Below, piece by piece: positions 13,183-26,161 of a stretch of DNA of 64,000 nucleotides. The stretch spans positions 8,097,118 through 8,161,117 of the forward strand of contig CP099839.1 of assembly GCA_030062745.1 (NCBI GenBank), in the 5' to 3' direction. The DNA comes from Capitulum mitella. Lineage: Eukaryota; Arthropoda; Thecostraca; Pollicipedomorpha; Pollicipedidae. The first letter of the stretch is position 1, and each line of letters starts with the position of its first letter. The translations under genes and the position numbers were made by a program. The notes below the pieces were generated by a model, which was given only the letters and a program-made list of their open reading frames with translations, ran no database searches and was not told where the DNA came from.

Positions 13183-13960
13183 ATCATTAACGCAGTCGCC
13201 GTCGCCATGGAGTCGCCGAGGAATCTGCACACCCGGAGCGGCCGCCGCCGCCGCCAAGTTCGCTGAGCGATCTGTACGTTCGGCGCGCCAGGCGCCGCCG
13301 CCGAGTTCGCCGAGGAGTTGGCTCGTCAGGAGTGGCTAGCGCCGCCGCAACGCGCCGAGCAGTTGGCGCTGCCCGCGTCACCGCGGTACTGGCCGAGGAG
13401 TGCGCATCCAGCGTCGCCGGCGCCGCCGCGGAGCGCGCAGAGGGGTCGGCGCAACGGGAGCGGTCGGCGCCGTAAATGAATCGGTGCATCCAGCGCCGCC
13501 GACGCCTACGGCGAGCTGGCCGAGGAGTCTGCGCATCCGATGCGGCTGGCGCCGCCGCAGGGCGCAGATTGAGAGCAGTTGGTGCTGCCCGCGCCGCTGC
13601 CGAACTGGCCGAGGTGTCTGCGCATCCGTCGCCGCCGGCGCCGCGGCGGAGCGCGCAGAGGAGTCAGCGCGACCGGAGCGGTCGGCACCGTGAATGAGTC
13701 GGTCCATCCAACGCCGCCAGCGCCGGCGGCAACCTGGCCGAGGAGTCGGCACATCGGGAGCTGCCAGCGCCGCCGAGGAGTCTGCGCATCCGGAGCGGCC
13801 GGCGCCGCAGCAGTGAGCCGAGCAGTTGGCGCTGGAGAAGGGGGGGGGGGGTGGCTCAAAGCTCCTGGAGCACGCTCCGGAAGCCGTTGCACCCCGCAGA
13901 GTTAGGCTCTGGGAATCGTCGGCGGATGGCCCACACAGCTCAGGGTGGCACATATCGTCG
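13183..13960. repeat. GC-rich minisatellite with a 218-bp tandem duplication
   Basis: Very GC- and CpG-rich DNA made of GCCGCCG-type units. GCGCATCC and about 200 flanking bases recur at 13402 and 13620 (shift 218), with many substitutions. Open frames occur on both strands, up to 195 codons on the minus strand, because the unit lacks stops. They have Arg/Pro/Ala low-complexity content and no family signature. Confidence 0.75.
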
Positions 13961-15476
13961 AACACCCTGGTGGAGTTATCCCCACCTGAAATAATGCATT
14001 GTTTTTTGCATGTTATTTAATATTTTTTGGCCTCGGCTGCACCTGGCATTGCCTGGTTTACCATGTACCCTGAGATGAAAGACGAAAATTGTCACCAGTG
14101 AATCAAATTTTCAAATGTATGATTATGTAAGGGAGTTGCATTTTGATGTGCTCCATGAAAATGACCAATAGTTGTTTTACTAATTTTGATTGATTCTACA
14201 GACTGGAGTAAAAAATCCGTACATGGCTACCTTGCTGGCTGCTGTAAACAAAAATATGTTCATAAATAAAGGAATGAAGTGTCTCAGAGGAAGGAATAAC
14301 CAATCTCATCCAAGCGTGGAATTGCCAAATTGAAGCCGGCTTGGCAGTCATACATTTCGTCTTGAACCTGGCTCTACCATCTGTAATCAGTTGACATTGC
14401 AAATGATAACAAGCGTAGGTACCGCCTAGAGCCAAGGGTGTAGTTTGCTGTTTAGTTGGGGGGTGGAGGCTTGAGCCCCCAACTTTAGTTCAAGCCCCTC
14501 CCAACTTTGGAAAAAAGTGGGTTAAGTCCGGGAAGCATTCTTACTTTTTGTGGGCAGGATTAGCCATTTTCCTTGCTCAGACCCCCTCCCCCCAAAAACT
14601 GGGAAATTACGCCCCGCCTAGAACATAGAAATGAGAAGGAATCAGGGTTTGTTTAAACATGTACCGTTGAGACCATGGGTGTAGAATTGGAACAAATTTT
14701 GGTATGGGAAAATTCATTCATTAGGACCCAAAATGTGACAACGTATCTACAGTGCATTATTTTATACGGCAAGAAAATACATGAATGGATCAAGTTATTG
14801 GTATGGGGTCCCATACCAATAATTCATTTTGGTATAACAAGCTACTCGTGGTTGAGACTGCCGGTAACCATCCGTAACCCAAGATGACTGCATGAACATT
14901 GTTTGTTTTTTGTGAGTTAGGACACAGCCTCTTGGGCTCAAGTGTCCAGAGTCTTGGGTCAAAGTCTTGCGTCTTGTCTGGCGTCAGTCAGTCGTCTGAC
15001 TACATGAACATGTGAGCATTCTGTGATTTTGTTTTGTCTCGGGCGCGTCATTTTTTGCATCATGTACTGGTCATTTCCAGCCCGCTAATTGGTTGCTTTT
15101 GCGACCGCCCATTAGTGCTGTATTCACACCTGTACAGCTATCGATATCGCGGATTTGAAAAATCAGTCATAGGAGTGAATTATCATTGTTCGAAGTCTCA
15201 GCTGCGCTTTTCATTGCTGTCATAAATCATAACTAGAGTTGAGTATTCGCTGGAATGTCTTTTTGGGAAACCGAAAAGATTAGACACACTTCCTTTAATC
15301 AAGTTTAAACAATTGCCATCACCATATCACGACTGCTAACTTCAAGCGCATCATATCTTATTCCCAAAGACGCTTGACTTCAAAAATTTTAATCGTCTTG
15401 CCGGAAAGTTAGAAACGGGAAAGAGTAGACAAACGCACACACACTCTAAGTTCTCCTTGTCTGTCTATATACGGCA
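13961..15476. other. No gene recognised apart from the short element at 14431
   Basis: The DNA around the short hAT-like element is AT-rich. The 14675-14887 frame has no signature. Confidence 0.55.
14431..14613. mobile_element. Short hAT-like non-autonomous element with 9-bp target duplication
   Basis: The direct repeat CCGCCTAGA flanks the element perfectly at 14422-14430 and 14614-14622. The inner ends are imperfect inverted repeats (GGGTGTAGTTTGC against GGGGCGTAATTTCCC on the other strand), each followed by a G-run. An 8-9 bp duplication and such ends point to the hAT superfamily. It is non-coding, 183 bp. Confidence 0.65.
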
Positions 15477-15484
15477 CACTGAAA

Positions 15485-15886
15485 CAGGGGTGTCAATTTC
15501 TGTAAATGATGGGGGGTCGAGCGGGGGGCCCGACAACCTGACCTCCGCCCTAATGTGGGTTTCTCAATGGATTTCGCCCACTTTATTTCGACCAACGGAA
15601 ATTTATGAGTTTTTTGTTGCTATTTATCGAACAGATATTGCATTTATTCCCATGTATAAAGTTACACATGTAACATATCGGTATCTGTATATACATATAT
15701 CTGTATATAAGATAGAAAGATAGATACGTTCTCTTGTCTATTGCGGCCGTTCTTTTCGTTATTATTACTCATTTCCCTCTAAAACTGGCAGAAAAAATTG
15801 GGGGATGGCAAACCAGCATTGGATGGGCCGAAATCAATATTGGGCTGGCCGGGGCGCTCTCCAAAGACTATAGATCGACACCCCTG
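15485..15886. mobile_element. hAT-like MITE with CAGGGGTGTC ends
   Basis: The left end is CAGGGGTGTCAATTTC and the right end GATCGACACCCCTG, so the terminal inverted repeat CAGGGGTGTCRATY spans 14 bp with one mismatch. CAGGGGTG starts are common in hAT elements. The flanking octamers CACTGAAA and TATTGCAA match at 5 of 8 positions, which could be a worn 8-bp duplication. It is non-coding, 402 bp. Confidence 0.6.
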
Positions 15887-16068
15887 TATTGCAACCGATT
15901 TTGGGAAAAACTGGAAGTCAGAATCAAACAACCATTGGCAATTCATTGCTTCATTTACGTGAAAAATAACCGTCAGCTTTTCTTTGGGTGACACCAGTTT
16001 TTCCATAAGCTTCGCCACCCCGTGTTTTTTGTAAATTGTCAAACATACAGGTATGTATATTACCAATA

Positions 16069-16569
16069 TATACGTGTCAGCCTTGGAGAATGTCCGAGAC
16101 CGGGGACCAACCATCCCACGACAAGGCCCGGTCAAGGCCCAATTTTTTTGAGGGGCTGCCAATGGAAAATTGGAGGAATATAAACAAATTTCCTACAAGC
16201 GCCTGGTTTGGACCCGGACAAGCTCGGCTTACGGCTGGGTCTGCCCGGCCCTACATTTGGCACCGCTATGGTAGACTGCAGACCACTTGATTCGGGTGGG
16301 TGATTACGTTTCCTTCCTTACCTAACCATACATAGAATTATGTATGATTGGGAGATAGTGGCGTCAAAACCAGGACCCGGCAAACGCAATCAGAAACTCG
16401 TTCCGGCCCGACCGGCTCCAAACCGGGTAGCTTGTAGGAAATTTGCCCACAGAGCTTCATTTTTCCACTGGCGTCCCTCAAACAGTTGGGCGTGGACCAG
16501 ACTTTGCTGTGCGATGGTTGGTCCCCGGTCCGCGCTGGTACCAGAAATTCTCTAAGACCGACACCTCTG
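16069..16569. mobile_element. Foldback hAT-like element with long imperfect inverted arms
   Basis: The arms at about 16069-16250 and 16370-16569 are inverted copies of each other. Landmarks shared by both arms are GACCGGGGACCAACCATC and AAATTTCCTACAAGC on one strand. The outer ends resemble those of the element at 15485 (GTGTCAGCCTTGGAGAAT against GTGTCGGTCTTAGAGAAT). The unpaired centre is about 120 bp. There is no coding content. Confidence 0.6.
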
Positions 16570-16634
16570 TGGCAGACTTCCACGGTTCAGTGGTTTCCCA
16601 CCGACTAAGTACTTGGCGAAGACCAGGCAGCCTG

Positions 16635-16861
16635 TGCGGCAGCAGTTTAACCCTATCGATAAGGGCTCAGTTTGGTGCAAATAGTACAAAACAGCTGGGA
16701 TACGCCCTGGATCAAAGGTATTTTGTCGGTGGCGACAAGGTCCTGGCTGCGGCAGCAGTTTAACCCTATCGATAAGGGCTCAGTTTGGTGCAAATAGTAC
16801 AAAACAGCTGGGATACGCCCTGGATTCAAAGGTATTTTGTCGGTGGCGACAAGGTCCTGGC
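16635..16861. repeat. 113-bp near-perfect tandem duplication
   Basis: 16635-16747 and 16748-16861 are identical except for one inserted T (GGATCAAAG against GGATTCAAAG). The low divergence implies a recent event. The unit includes TTTAACCCTATCGATAAGGG. No gene is seen. Confidence 0.93.
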
Positions 16862-19281
16862 TGAAGCAAAGCTAGCACTGACCACTGGCGACCTTGTTAC
16901 AGCCGAGCGAAATACGTGGGGGACCGTGAGCTATGTTATACGCCTCATTTTTGAAAAAAATCAGTCATGGCGTTGGACATGAGGCGTTCGGCCAATGTTC
17001 GTTCGTTCGGCAGCCAAATATAAAGGGGACCATAAACTTTGTTATGAGAATACGCTTAATTAATAAAAAATCGTTCATGGGGTGTTGGTGTCAGACACTA
17101 TGGCGGCTCCTCAGAATATACCTTTGATCGATTTTGTCTTGTTTTTGAACGCATGAAGCAGCAGACTGCCGAAAACCATTACAGCTGTAAATAACTACGA
17201 TACAAAGGAGACCCCTGAAGCACACATCGATGTTGTGCCTTGTAACCATTTACATTTATGGGATGTACGTTGTAAGCGGCCTTACCCTTATGAGTGTTCC
17301 TTGCTTTTCAGAAACGAGCACAAAGAATCAGGTTGTAAGGATTATACAAGTATATGGATGCCACTGATAATGGCATTACTATCACATGGTAAATTGTCGT
17401 AGATATTACGATGGCAAAGCAGTCCTTCACAGCTCACTTGACAATCGACGAACGATTGGGTAATCGAAATGCAAGCCACACGTAAAACGACGACCCAAAA
17501 GGCTGTGTTCGAACAAGACCAAGGGTATGCAGTTTTGCGGTAAACTCGTATGGTAGTAAATCTTATGAGCGCTTGTCGAAATGAGTTGACAGTGTAGGGT
17601 GTCTTTCCAGCCCCTGATATTTTATTCATTTATTTGACAAACTCGGGCAAACCTCGTAAAACAGAACGGGATTAGGTAGCCATGCGTCATATTGTAAACG
17701 GTAAAGAGATAACAGAAGTAGAAATGGACCATAAAAAGATACTTAGACAAAACGTCGAAAGCATTTTGACAAGAAAACACGAAATATTTTGATATCTTGG
17801 ACACAAATTTGCCAATAATTTTGTGATTTGAAAAAAACAATCAGTATCTTGAGGACTAGTCTTCCGGCTTTACTGCAAGATGCCAGATAGATCCAACAAG
17901 TCCCTGAAACATGTTCTACAATCTACGTGCTCCAAAATAAAAAACGTCAGTGATGATGATGCCAAAACTCAAGAAAATGGGCTTTATAGTTCATTTATTG
18001 GTTGCCCTTGAATCCGAAACTGTTTATGGAACGTTATGAAAAATAGATGGAAATAAAACACAACGTTTTAAGATACATATATATACATATATATACACAC
18101 ATATATATATATGTGTGTGTGTGTGTGTACGTATACATATTTATAAGACAAATAAACTCTTAGGTGCTTATTTATGGCACACCCAGGAACCATGCAAAGA
18201 GGACAATGTATAATGCTTCCTTTCTTTTTCACACTTTTACGAACCGTTGCCGTTTGACATTACATGGACCAACCCACTGTGATCCTGTCTATATTTTGTA
18301 AATTCAAAATAGAAAAAATTACCTTATAATGACGGTGACAGGGACTACGAAAAGGGGCTTCACATCCTAAAAATTTGTATTGCATGTATAAGCGTCTAAA
18401 TCGGCGAGTATGCTTTTACTGCACACGCCTGAAATCTGAGAATACGACATCGTGTTAAAAAATGATTTTGATGTCAAAATATGTGTAATTAATTGTTCAA
18501 CAGGTAATGAAAAAATGGTTTGACTCTAACGGTTGAGAAATTCTTCAAGAAAAACCGAGGGGTGCCCACTTTGACAAGCTCAGGCAGTGCCGGGTTAAAT
18601 TTCGAAAAGCATAAGTCATGAAGTCTCCCAAGTTACGAAAAACGGCCGAACATGCTTCCAAAAACCTCCCCTCGATCTGCCCCTTGTCCGCTCACAAATT
18701 ACGTTTCTCACGATGTATGTGAAAACAAAAGCAAGGAAAATTCGCCAGGTTTCTTGGTTCTGTCTCCGACCGTTCGGAGAAGGGAAACGAAGTCCCTCGG
18801 AGGGTGAGTTTAATAACGTCCTTTTGAGTAATGTCACTTACCAGTTCCCATTTGACGATTAAGAAATCGCTTTAGTTCCATGGGCTTAAACACATTTAAA
18901 ACAAAATAATTTCACTGCACCCCACTTTTGCCTTGAAATAAATCTAATGCCCTGTATGGGAACAATGTTTACGGTTAAAAGTATGGCGTCTGCCCACCCC
19001 CTCTCTCTCTTTGTTTGTCTCATGCAAAAAGAAATAATAATAGGTCGATGTTTTACGTCTCCCACAAACGTAGTTAGTTATCGTTTATTCCATAACGACA
19101 GGTGCTCATTTATTGACCTCGATGTACTTGAAGTCCATAGAGGTCATCGATGAATGCAGGCTAAGCAAAGGAACAAATTTCACGTTTCGGATAGAGCAAA
19201 GTTGGCCAGTAGTAAGCTTTCAGCGCCACTTAACAAGAACCAACTGGCAAGTGGCCCATAGTGTGAAACATGCTCAAACAT
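16862..19281. other. No gene recognised
   Basis: AT-rich DNA holding only the microsatellite at 18073. Around 18616-18837 there is a minus-strand frame of 73 codons without recognisable motifs. Confidence 0.55.
18073..18138. repeat. Compound (AT)n/(GT)n microsatellite
   Basis: Short AT runs separated by AC are followed by ten GT dinucleotides. The sequence is self-complementary in part. Confidence 0.93.
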
Positions 19282-20514
19282 TTAACCCTATTCCCGGCAG
19301 GGGGTGGCTGAATCCGGCCCCCTCGGGTTTTCTGCTTACCAATTCCAGGCTTTTTGACGCAGCTTCGCGAAACTTGGTCACCTTTCCTAGCTATTTTTCT
19401 ACATACTATGACAAAATTTCGTAATTCTATTCTGGTCAGGGGCAGAGTCAGGCAACGTTTTTGGGAGGCACCTCGGGCCATTTTTGACCCTGCTGAGGGT
19501 AAAAGGAAAATGACTGCCAAAACTAGCGTTTTTAAGATAGAACTTAAAATTTCACATGAATGTATAACTGAATAGTCGGGCAACGTGCAAATACAATTTT
19601 GTTTATCTGATGTCACTTTACAAGGTCAGGTCAAGGTCAAAAATCAAAGCTTGGTTTTTGTAGTAATAATTTCGGTGCTATTTTTTTTAAATCTCAAACC
19701 CGGAATATATGTGACGTAGAAGGGTGTCCTCTACTTTTGTATCAAGTTAAGCTTGATATCAGGTCGGGTCACCGATCTATGACCTAAAATGTCAGTGCGC
19801 GTACCCTAATATCACAATAGCCGTAAAATGGAATTCTTGAAATAGATCGAATTTAAATGATTGAAAACGTTTAGAGATAACATTAAATGCATTCATTTAT
19901 TCATCAAATGCATCATTCCCAGCGGTCCAGGGTCACTGGAGGCTATTTAAGGCCAAAGGTCACAAGCTGATCTGAGGAGCAAATGACCATGGCAGTTCCC
20001 TCTTTTTCATGTCCCTGGCACCGCCTATGCTAACATTATACAAACATTGTAATACAGTTCATATTTCTTTAGTATGCCATGACTAGCAGAAGCCAAAAAA
20101 GTGTTTTTGCCTTTTGTGTTCTTTCAGTTGTTAAAAAAACTAATCCTCCTATTTTCGAAACCCTGTGAACGTCTATGAATGTCCTCAAAATTTCAAATGT
20201 GTGTATCAATTTTAAAGGTCCCATCTATAATCTCTCGATTCATGCCAATTTCATCGAAGTCGGTCAATAAACAACGGAGTTATAAGAAGCCCAAAAGTAC
20301 CCCCTATTTTGATATTTCCGTCCCCTATATTCCCTCCTCTCAAAATTTTGAAAATTTATTTTTCTCAGTGTAGTTTACGTTATGAACAATCGATTGCCGT
20401 CTATTGCGATGAAATAGGATGTGTAGTTCTCGAAATTTCAGGGGGACCGAATCTGTCCCCCCCCCCACCGCCGGGAATCGGCCATACCTTCTAGCCCTCC
20501 GGGAATAAGGTTAA
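19282..20514 (+). mobile_element. Family A piggyBac-like element, copy 3
   Basis: TTAA is present at both ends (19282-19285 and 20511-20514). The left terminus is CCCTATTCCCGG. The right one has one inserted base (GGGAATAAGG). The body aligns along its whole length with copy 2, with scattered substitutions and small indels. It is non-coding. Confidence 0.92.
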
Positions 20515-23500
20515 GTTTTGAGGCACTCATCAATGCAGTCCCGGAGTTCTCGTTTGTTCCCGCTATGCCGAAGCCTACAACTTTCTGTGACGTATCCAAA
20601 TGTGGCGCAATGTTAATGGATCCTGAAATGACTCCCGAAGACTTGCAACGAACTTTTTTCTTGTACAACTGATAATAAGCTAATGCAAAGGAGCGGTGTG
20701 ATTTGATTAGTTATCACCAACAGCGTTTGGCAAGGCTAGTTTCTTGTTGCGTAGATATTTTTTTCTTGGTCATTTTTAGTCATCTCTCTGGGAAAAGATT
20801 CACCGCTGGTCAAACGGAGATTTTCGAGTGACGTCGAGATGCTGCTGTGAAAATGGGTCAGAAGTGGTTGTTGGCACCCTCTGCGCTCCGATGACGAATG
20901 GTCTTGAGTGGCTTCAGTGCCACTGTCGTAAAATCCAGCTTCAGCATCCACTTCGGTTACGCCAGTTCATATGCCTTTTCGTTGGCTATGTTTCCCTGCC
21001 GCCACTTTCCTGGTCACCCTGTTCACGAGGTAGTCGTAAGACATATTGAAATCTCGCACCTGTTCCAGCTCGGAATTCCCTGTTGGGGCAACTGAGTGTC
21101 ACCAAACGGCGAAATTTCCGTTTCTCTTCAAATTGTCCAGGGTCTATCTCTGCACTAAGTAAAAAGATGCATCTGGTCGTCATGCAGTGCGTATCTAACC
21201 TATCACTGACAATGAATGATCTGTGTCGTCGCCGTTATTTGTTTACCGTTTTCGTAGTAAATGGTGCTTAGGTCCCAAATACCACGATACTTGTCGTGGT
21301 AAACGCTTAGTTCTAGTAGATAAACGGTACAAGACCCCACGGCTGGCATATTATCTTCCGATTATTATCAAGTATCGTCTTCCTTCTGCGCAACACAGTC
21401 GGATAGCCAAATCACGTGCTATGTTTTACCAGAAATCCAACGTGCGTCTGGAATAAATACGTCCTTCACAAATATTCCAATATCCAGATCACATGATCAT
21501 GGACGGGAGATGATGGATGTAAGTTCGTAGCATCCGAGAAACGTAGAGAAGCCAAAGGTACAGGTCTCCACAAAAGTAATGGTAGGTATTAGAGTTCTTG
21601 TGGTAAACCGGCCATAGCTCCGGTGTTTATGGTACTAATGTAATGGACTTTAAGAAGCTTTTTGCCGCGACGTAGGAGTATACTTAATAACTTCAAACCT
21701 GTGTTTCTTATTTTAGTTTCATGACGGAAAACACGAAAAACCATATTTACGCTCGGTAGGCGGGGAAGTTGGACAGGTTTCATAGTTCCGCCACTGCGCT
21801 AACCCTTTTGGCTCCAAACTGATAAGATCAGTTGCGTTGTGAATGGGTTACTGAGTAAAGGCTATGAGGAGGGAGTGCGTCTTGATCACGTGACATGTTC
21901 TGTCGGAGGGCTGTGAGGGCGTCGTGGAGACTGACCAGGTCGTGTCCGACCTGCAGTCCTTTCCAGACAGGTAGTTTTTCACTTGATCAGATTTAAGCAT
22001 TCGGCCCGAGCAATGACGGCTGAGCGGTTTCTGAGCAATAGTGTTGGAAATAACCTACACACGAATGAACGGTTCATATTGTGTACACAAGAAGCTCTTA
22101 TGATAATTATATGGCGATTGCCATTGCCAGGGCAGATTAAAGGTAATGACACGAGGTTAAATGGTATTTACCGCGTTTATTTACATGGGAGCACCTAACT
22201 CGCCTGAACACATTTCGACATATATACAAACACATTAACAAGGCCGCAACTTTCTATCTCTTGGGTGGGGGAGGGCATCCCCCAATGTTCAGCTGACCTC
22301 CCAATGTTGAGGCTGACCTCCCAGCTGGCCTCCCCCATCTCCGAATGGTGGGCTGGGCTCCCATAGTGTGGGACTTGGCCCCCAGTATTTTATCAGTTGG
22401 CAATGATAAGAACTTAACCCTCGCCGGGCGAGGGAGTGGATGCCACCCCCAAGCACTGTTTCCGAGACCACGGCAAAACGGTGCACGACAGCGGCGTGAA
22501 ATTTGGCATAGCTGACGACACATTCATAGCACATGTTTTGAAAAAAAAGAGTGACCTCCATCTTGTCTCAGAGCACCGAGTCATGACGTCATTGCTAAAA
22601 CTTTGCAGAGCGATTTTTGCGGTTCACCCATTTCAGGTTAAACGATAATAGCACTCGGCCTAACCAAGAACGCTGCGCAGTGCGCGACAGTGTTGGTCGA
22701 GTTGATCGGAACCTAGCCACTACGCCAATGAATGGCAAGCTGGTCCTCTCCTCCCTCTTACAGCGCACGAGGCGCATCCGCTCATTGGTCGGCGTGTTAA
22801 CAGCTGTCCGATCTACTACGAAAGGCAGCCTCTAAACATGCCCCCGACACAACCAGCCACCTGTCAGCCAAGGGTCGTAACTGGCAGGGACACACCCAAC
22901 AGGAGGCGGTGAAAACTCCGGCAAGTGAAGCAAAAAACATTATTTTGGAAAATCTAGCGATACTAAGACAATGCACATGAGCGCATCTGTATAGAATGAT
23001 GAGAAGCATGGTCGCCTACCATGCTGTGTATTTATGACGATGTATCACCTACAGTTCGGGAAATACACTCCATATTGTCGAGGAACCTAATACCTACCAT
23101 TACTTTTGTGGTAAACCGTACCTCGTTCTCTACCCCGCACCCAGTATCCGGACTGGACCGGGTATCCGGACCAGACGTCCGGACCGTGTCCGGCCGAGGT
23201 CAGAGGTCATTTGGCTGTCGCCACCGGGAGTGTCGGTCCTTGGGGGGTCAGGGGGGCCAGTAGATCGGTGAGACCCTGTCGACACCCAGCACGAATTTCC
23301 CCTCCATCACCACAGGATGCATCAGCGAAGCCTGGCGCCATCACTCACCATGTAAACGATGGCGACACACTGATAAATATTTACCCAAAAAGCAGTGTGA
23401 ATGGTCAGTCTCAAAACAAACTCTCCCTGGTGATGCGATAAACATTGATTGATGCTTGAGTACAGTTATCTAAGGGTGTTTCTAGCTAAAAAGGGACGTG

Positions 23501-24918
23501 CAAACCTCCATCATAACCTCCATCATAACCATCATCGTACATGATACATCCTCTAAATGTAAAACCACAGTGCAAAGTTCTGCAAAAACACAGTTTAATA
23601 CCTTTATGCACTGATTAGAGGGTACTAAAGACCTATATGCCTTCTGTCTTTACCGATCGCCCGTAAAAATTGTCCTAACTTTATTAAACGCCAGGTGCAC
23701 ATATATGTAACGACATTCATTTTGTTCTCTCTAGTCGGTGAATAGCAATGGCATCATGACCGGCCAAATCATCGACAAATGGGCTCGCCGGCAAGAAGTG
23801 CCAGTACAGCAGAAGCACAGATATGTGATGCTGAAACAACTAGCATCTATTTCTCCGGCCTAGTTTTGGTATATGATAACGAGGCAAATGGTGATATCTA
23901 CAGACACTTAATTTGCTTTCATACAGGCACCGTAATGCACGGTCTGACACTGTTGTTTTCAACAAAAGCCTAAAGTGGGCTGGCGGTGTAGCGCACTTGC
24001 GTGTAGCGGCCCGCTGGGGATGTAGGGTAGCGGCCGTACCAACTTCACGGTGGCCCTACCAACTTGGACTTTTTTTTAACATAAGTTCTATGGTCGTGCA
24101 TGTTAAATTTTCCAGAAAAAAGTTATTCCTGCTTACAAAATGCTGCGTTTTCAGTTGCTCACCTCGGTTGATCTTGACGGGCCCGGCCATGCACGTGTGC
24201 TTCGGGATATGTCCATTCATGTTATAGATTAACTTTCCCCATAATGTTACTGAGACTGAATGAATACATCTACAGAAAAAAACAGGATGTTTTATGTCCA
24301 TCCTTTGATTTTGGTTGACCTCGATTGACCTGAATCGGGTTACCTCTACTTTTGGCATGTACATTTACTTTCTGTGCAAAAAAGAAAATGACGGATCGAC
24401 AAATCCATTTCCCCCTGCCCACCGCTAAGGCGAGTGGAATACCCACTCGTCCACAATACGTGTATAGCAAATTGCAGATAATGATGATGTCTCACGGGTT
24501 CTTGATTCAATACCAGGCTAAAAGTGTTAATGCCAATGGAAGCTGTGGGCTCAGAAAATGGAACTTTTCACAGTTCAGACTACGATAATCAGATTTTTCA
24601 ACGGTTTTTTAGCTTTAACAACCCAAATTTTCAACAACGAGCAATTTTCGTTCAAAAGCATAACTCTATCAAATCAGCAACGTAGCTCTGCCAAAACGGT
24701 TACGTGTTGTTTCTCTGTCCCTCGCGCGCGACGAGCATTTGCGCGCCCAAATCGATACAGTTTGTTGCGTATAGATACCTATGCTGAAGGTCAAGTTCAG
24801 CTATGAAAAATTTCAAGCTTTAATTCCCATGGGTTATCATAACAGGCTTCAAGTGTTTTGGGATCGCAGTGTAAGGTTTCTTCGACACTGCGTGCATATG
24901 TAGTTCCAAAAAGAACAC
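20515..24918. other. No gene recognised
   Basis: Several short frames on both strands, none with family motifs. At 22256-22400 there are short internal repeats of GACCTCCCA. At 22406 TTAACCCTCGCC resembles a piggyBac-like start, but no matching end was found. Confidence 0.55.
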
Positions 24919-26161
24919 AGGGGGGGGGGCAGTTGACCGCCCCCTAAGGCTGTCCCGAGATTGCGAGAGAAGGAATGAACGCAGCGCCACGAAACTTTGT
25001 GTGCTTTTTGTTTGATCATTTCTACCCTTGTATCAAATTTTTCACCTCCGCTCAAGTAAGGTGTCTTACCTAGGTTAGGTCAAATGGACCTATGTCCAAA
25101 AAAGTTTAGCAGACTGCAGCTTTTTGCAAAACATGATATCACGATAAAACTTGCAAGATTTTAGAGATTTTCATGCAAGAAGTTGGAGATTTTGATTAAT
25201 GTAACAAATCTGATTTCTCGGATTTTTCGGAAATTTCCTCGTCATTGGCCTAAGGTCAAGTCCGTTTTCAACATAAGTCGCCGCGTTTTTAACTGACGAG
25301 GTTTTTTATAACAATTTCAGTGTGGGGAGATCCAAAGATCCAGTTTCCGTCAATCGGCAAAGTTTCAATGACATCCAACCACTAACCTGAGGTCAGGTCA
25401 ATGAGTTAAAATGCACTGCCATCGAAATCGGAGATGAATGACTTAGATGGTGTAAAAAATGGCAGAAATGGCCCGCGCAATTGCGAATAATACCAAGAAG
25501 TTGAAAAAGTTTCAAAAAGTTGCAAAGTTTGGAAATCAACAGGCTTTCGTGAATAAATCTCCGCCAGTTGTACAGACTGATAACTACTGAAGTTTTTCAA
25601 CATTTAAGCACGTGAAACCATCACAAGAACCACTAGGGTCAAAAAACAACACTTTGAAAGACATATTTCGGGAAAATAGAAGAACGCTAAGAATAGTTCC
25701 CGTTAATTTCATACTGCATTCGCCTGTAGCGACCGCAGTGCAGCGGTGCCAAAATCGCCGTGTCTCTAATTCTGCGTTTCCGCATGCATATTAAACAAAT
25801 CAGAGAAATTAGACGTGTGTCGGCATCTGAGAATTTTTACTTGTCCCCTGGTGTATTTATCTGGACTTTATAGTCCTTCCTCAAGGGACTTTATTAGTCC
25901 CTTGAGCTCCAGGCCGTTTCTCTGGTGGTGTCATATGTCATGCAGGCGGTTATGAGAAGACATAAATCGGGCGTAAATGGCTTACATATTAACCAAAACT
26001 AAAAACGAGACCAGTTTCGAGCCCCAATGGTCACGAACTTTCCCACGGTATATTTATTTTTTGTCGTGCGACCAATCGTTAATGTGTTAGAGGGGGCAGT
26101 CAACGCCCCCCCCCCCCAGTCGGGCGTGCATGGCGCCGACAGGCAATCGGGCGCGGGTTTA
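24919..26161 (+). mobile_element. Family B piggyBac-like element, copy 2
   Basis: The left terminus is eroded to the inner G-run and CAGTTGACCGCCCC. The right end is GCGCGGG followed by TTTA (decayed TTAA, 26158-26161). The body aligns with 30426-31674. The site where A inserted in copy 1 is empty here (TCAA at 25268-25271). Confidence 0.85.

Noticed and set aside
13378-13965. 195-codon minus-strand frame
   Set aside because: It is in a GC-rich tandem repeat, with open frames on both strands and low-complexity Arg/Pro/Ala content.
22406-22650. Third piggyBac-like family starting TTAACCCTCGCCGGG
   Set aside because: The start resembles A and B, but no matching inverted end with TTAA was found downstream.
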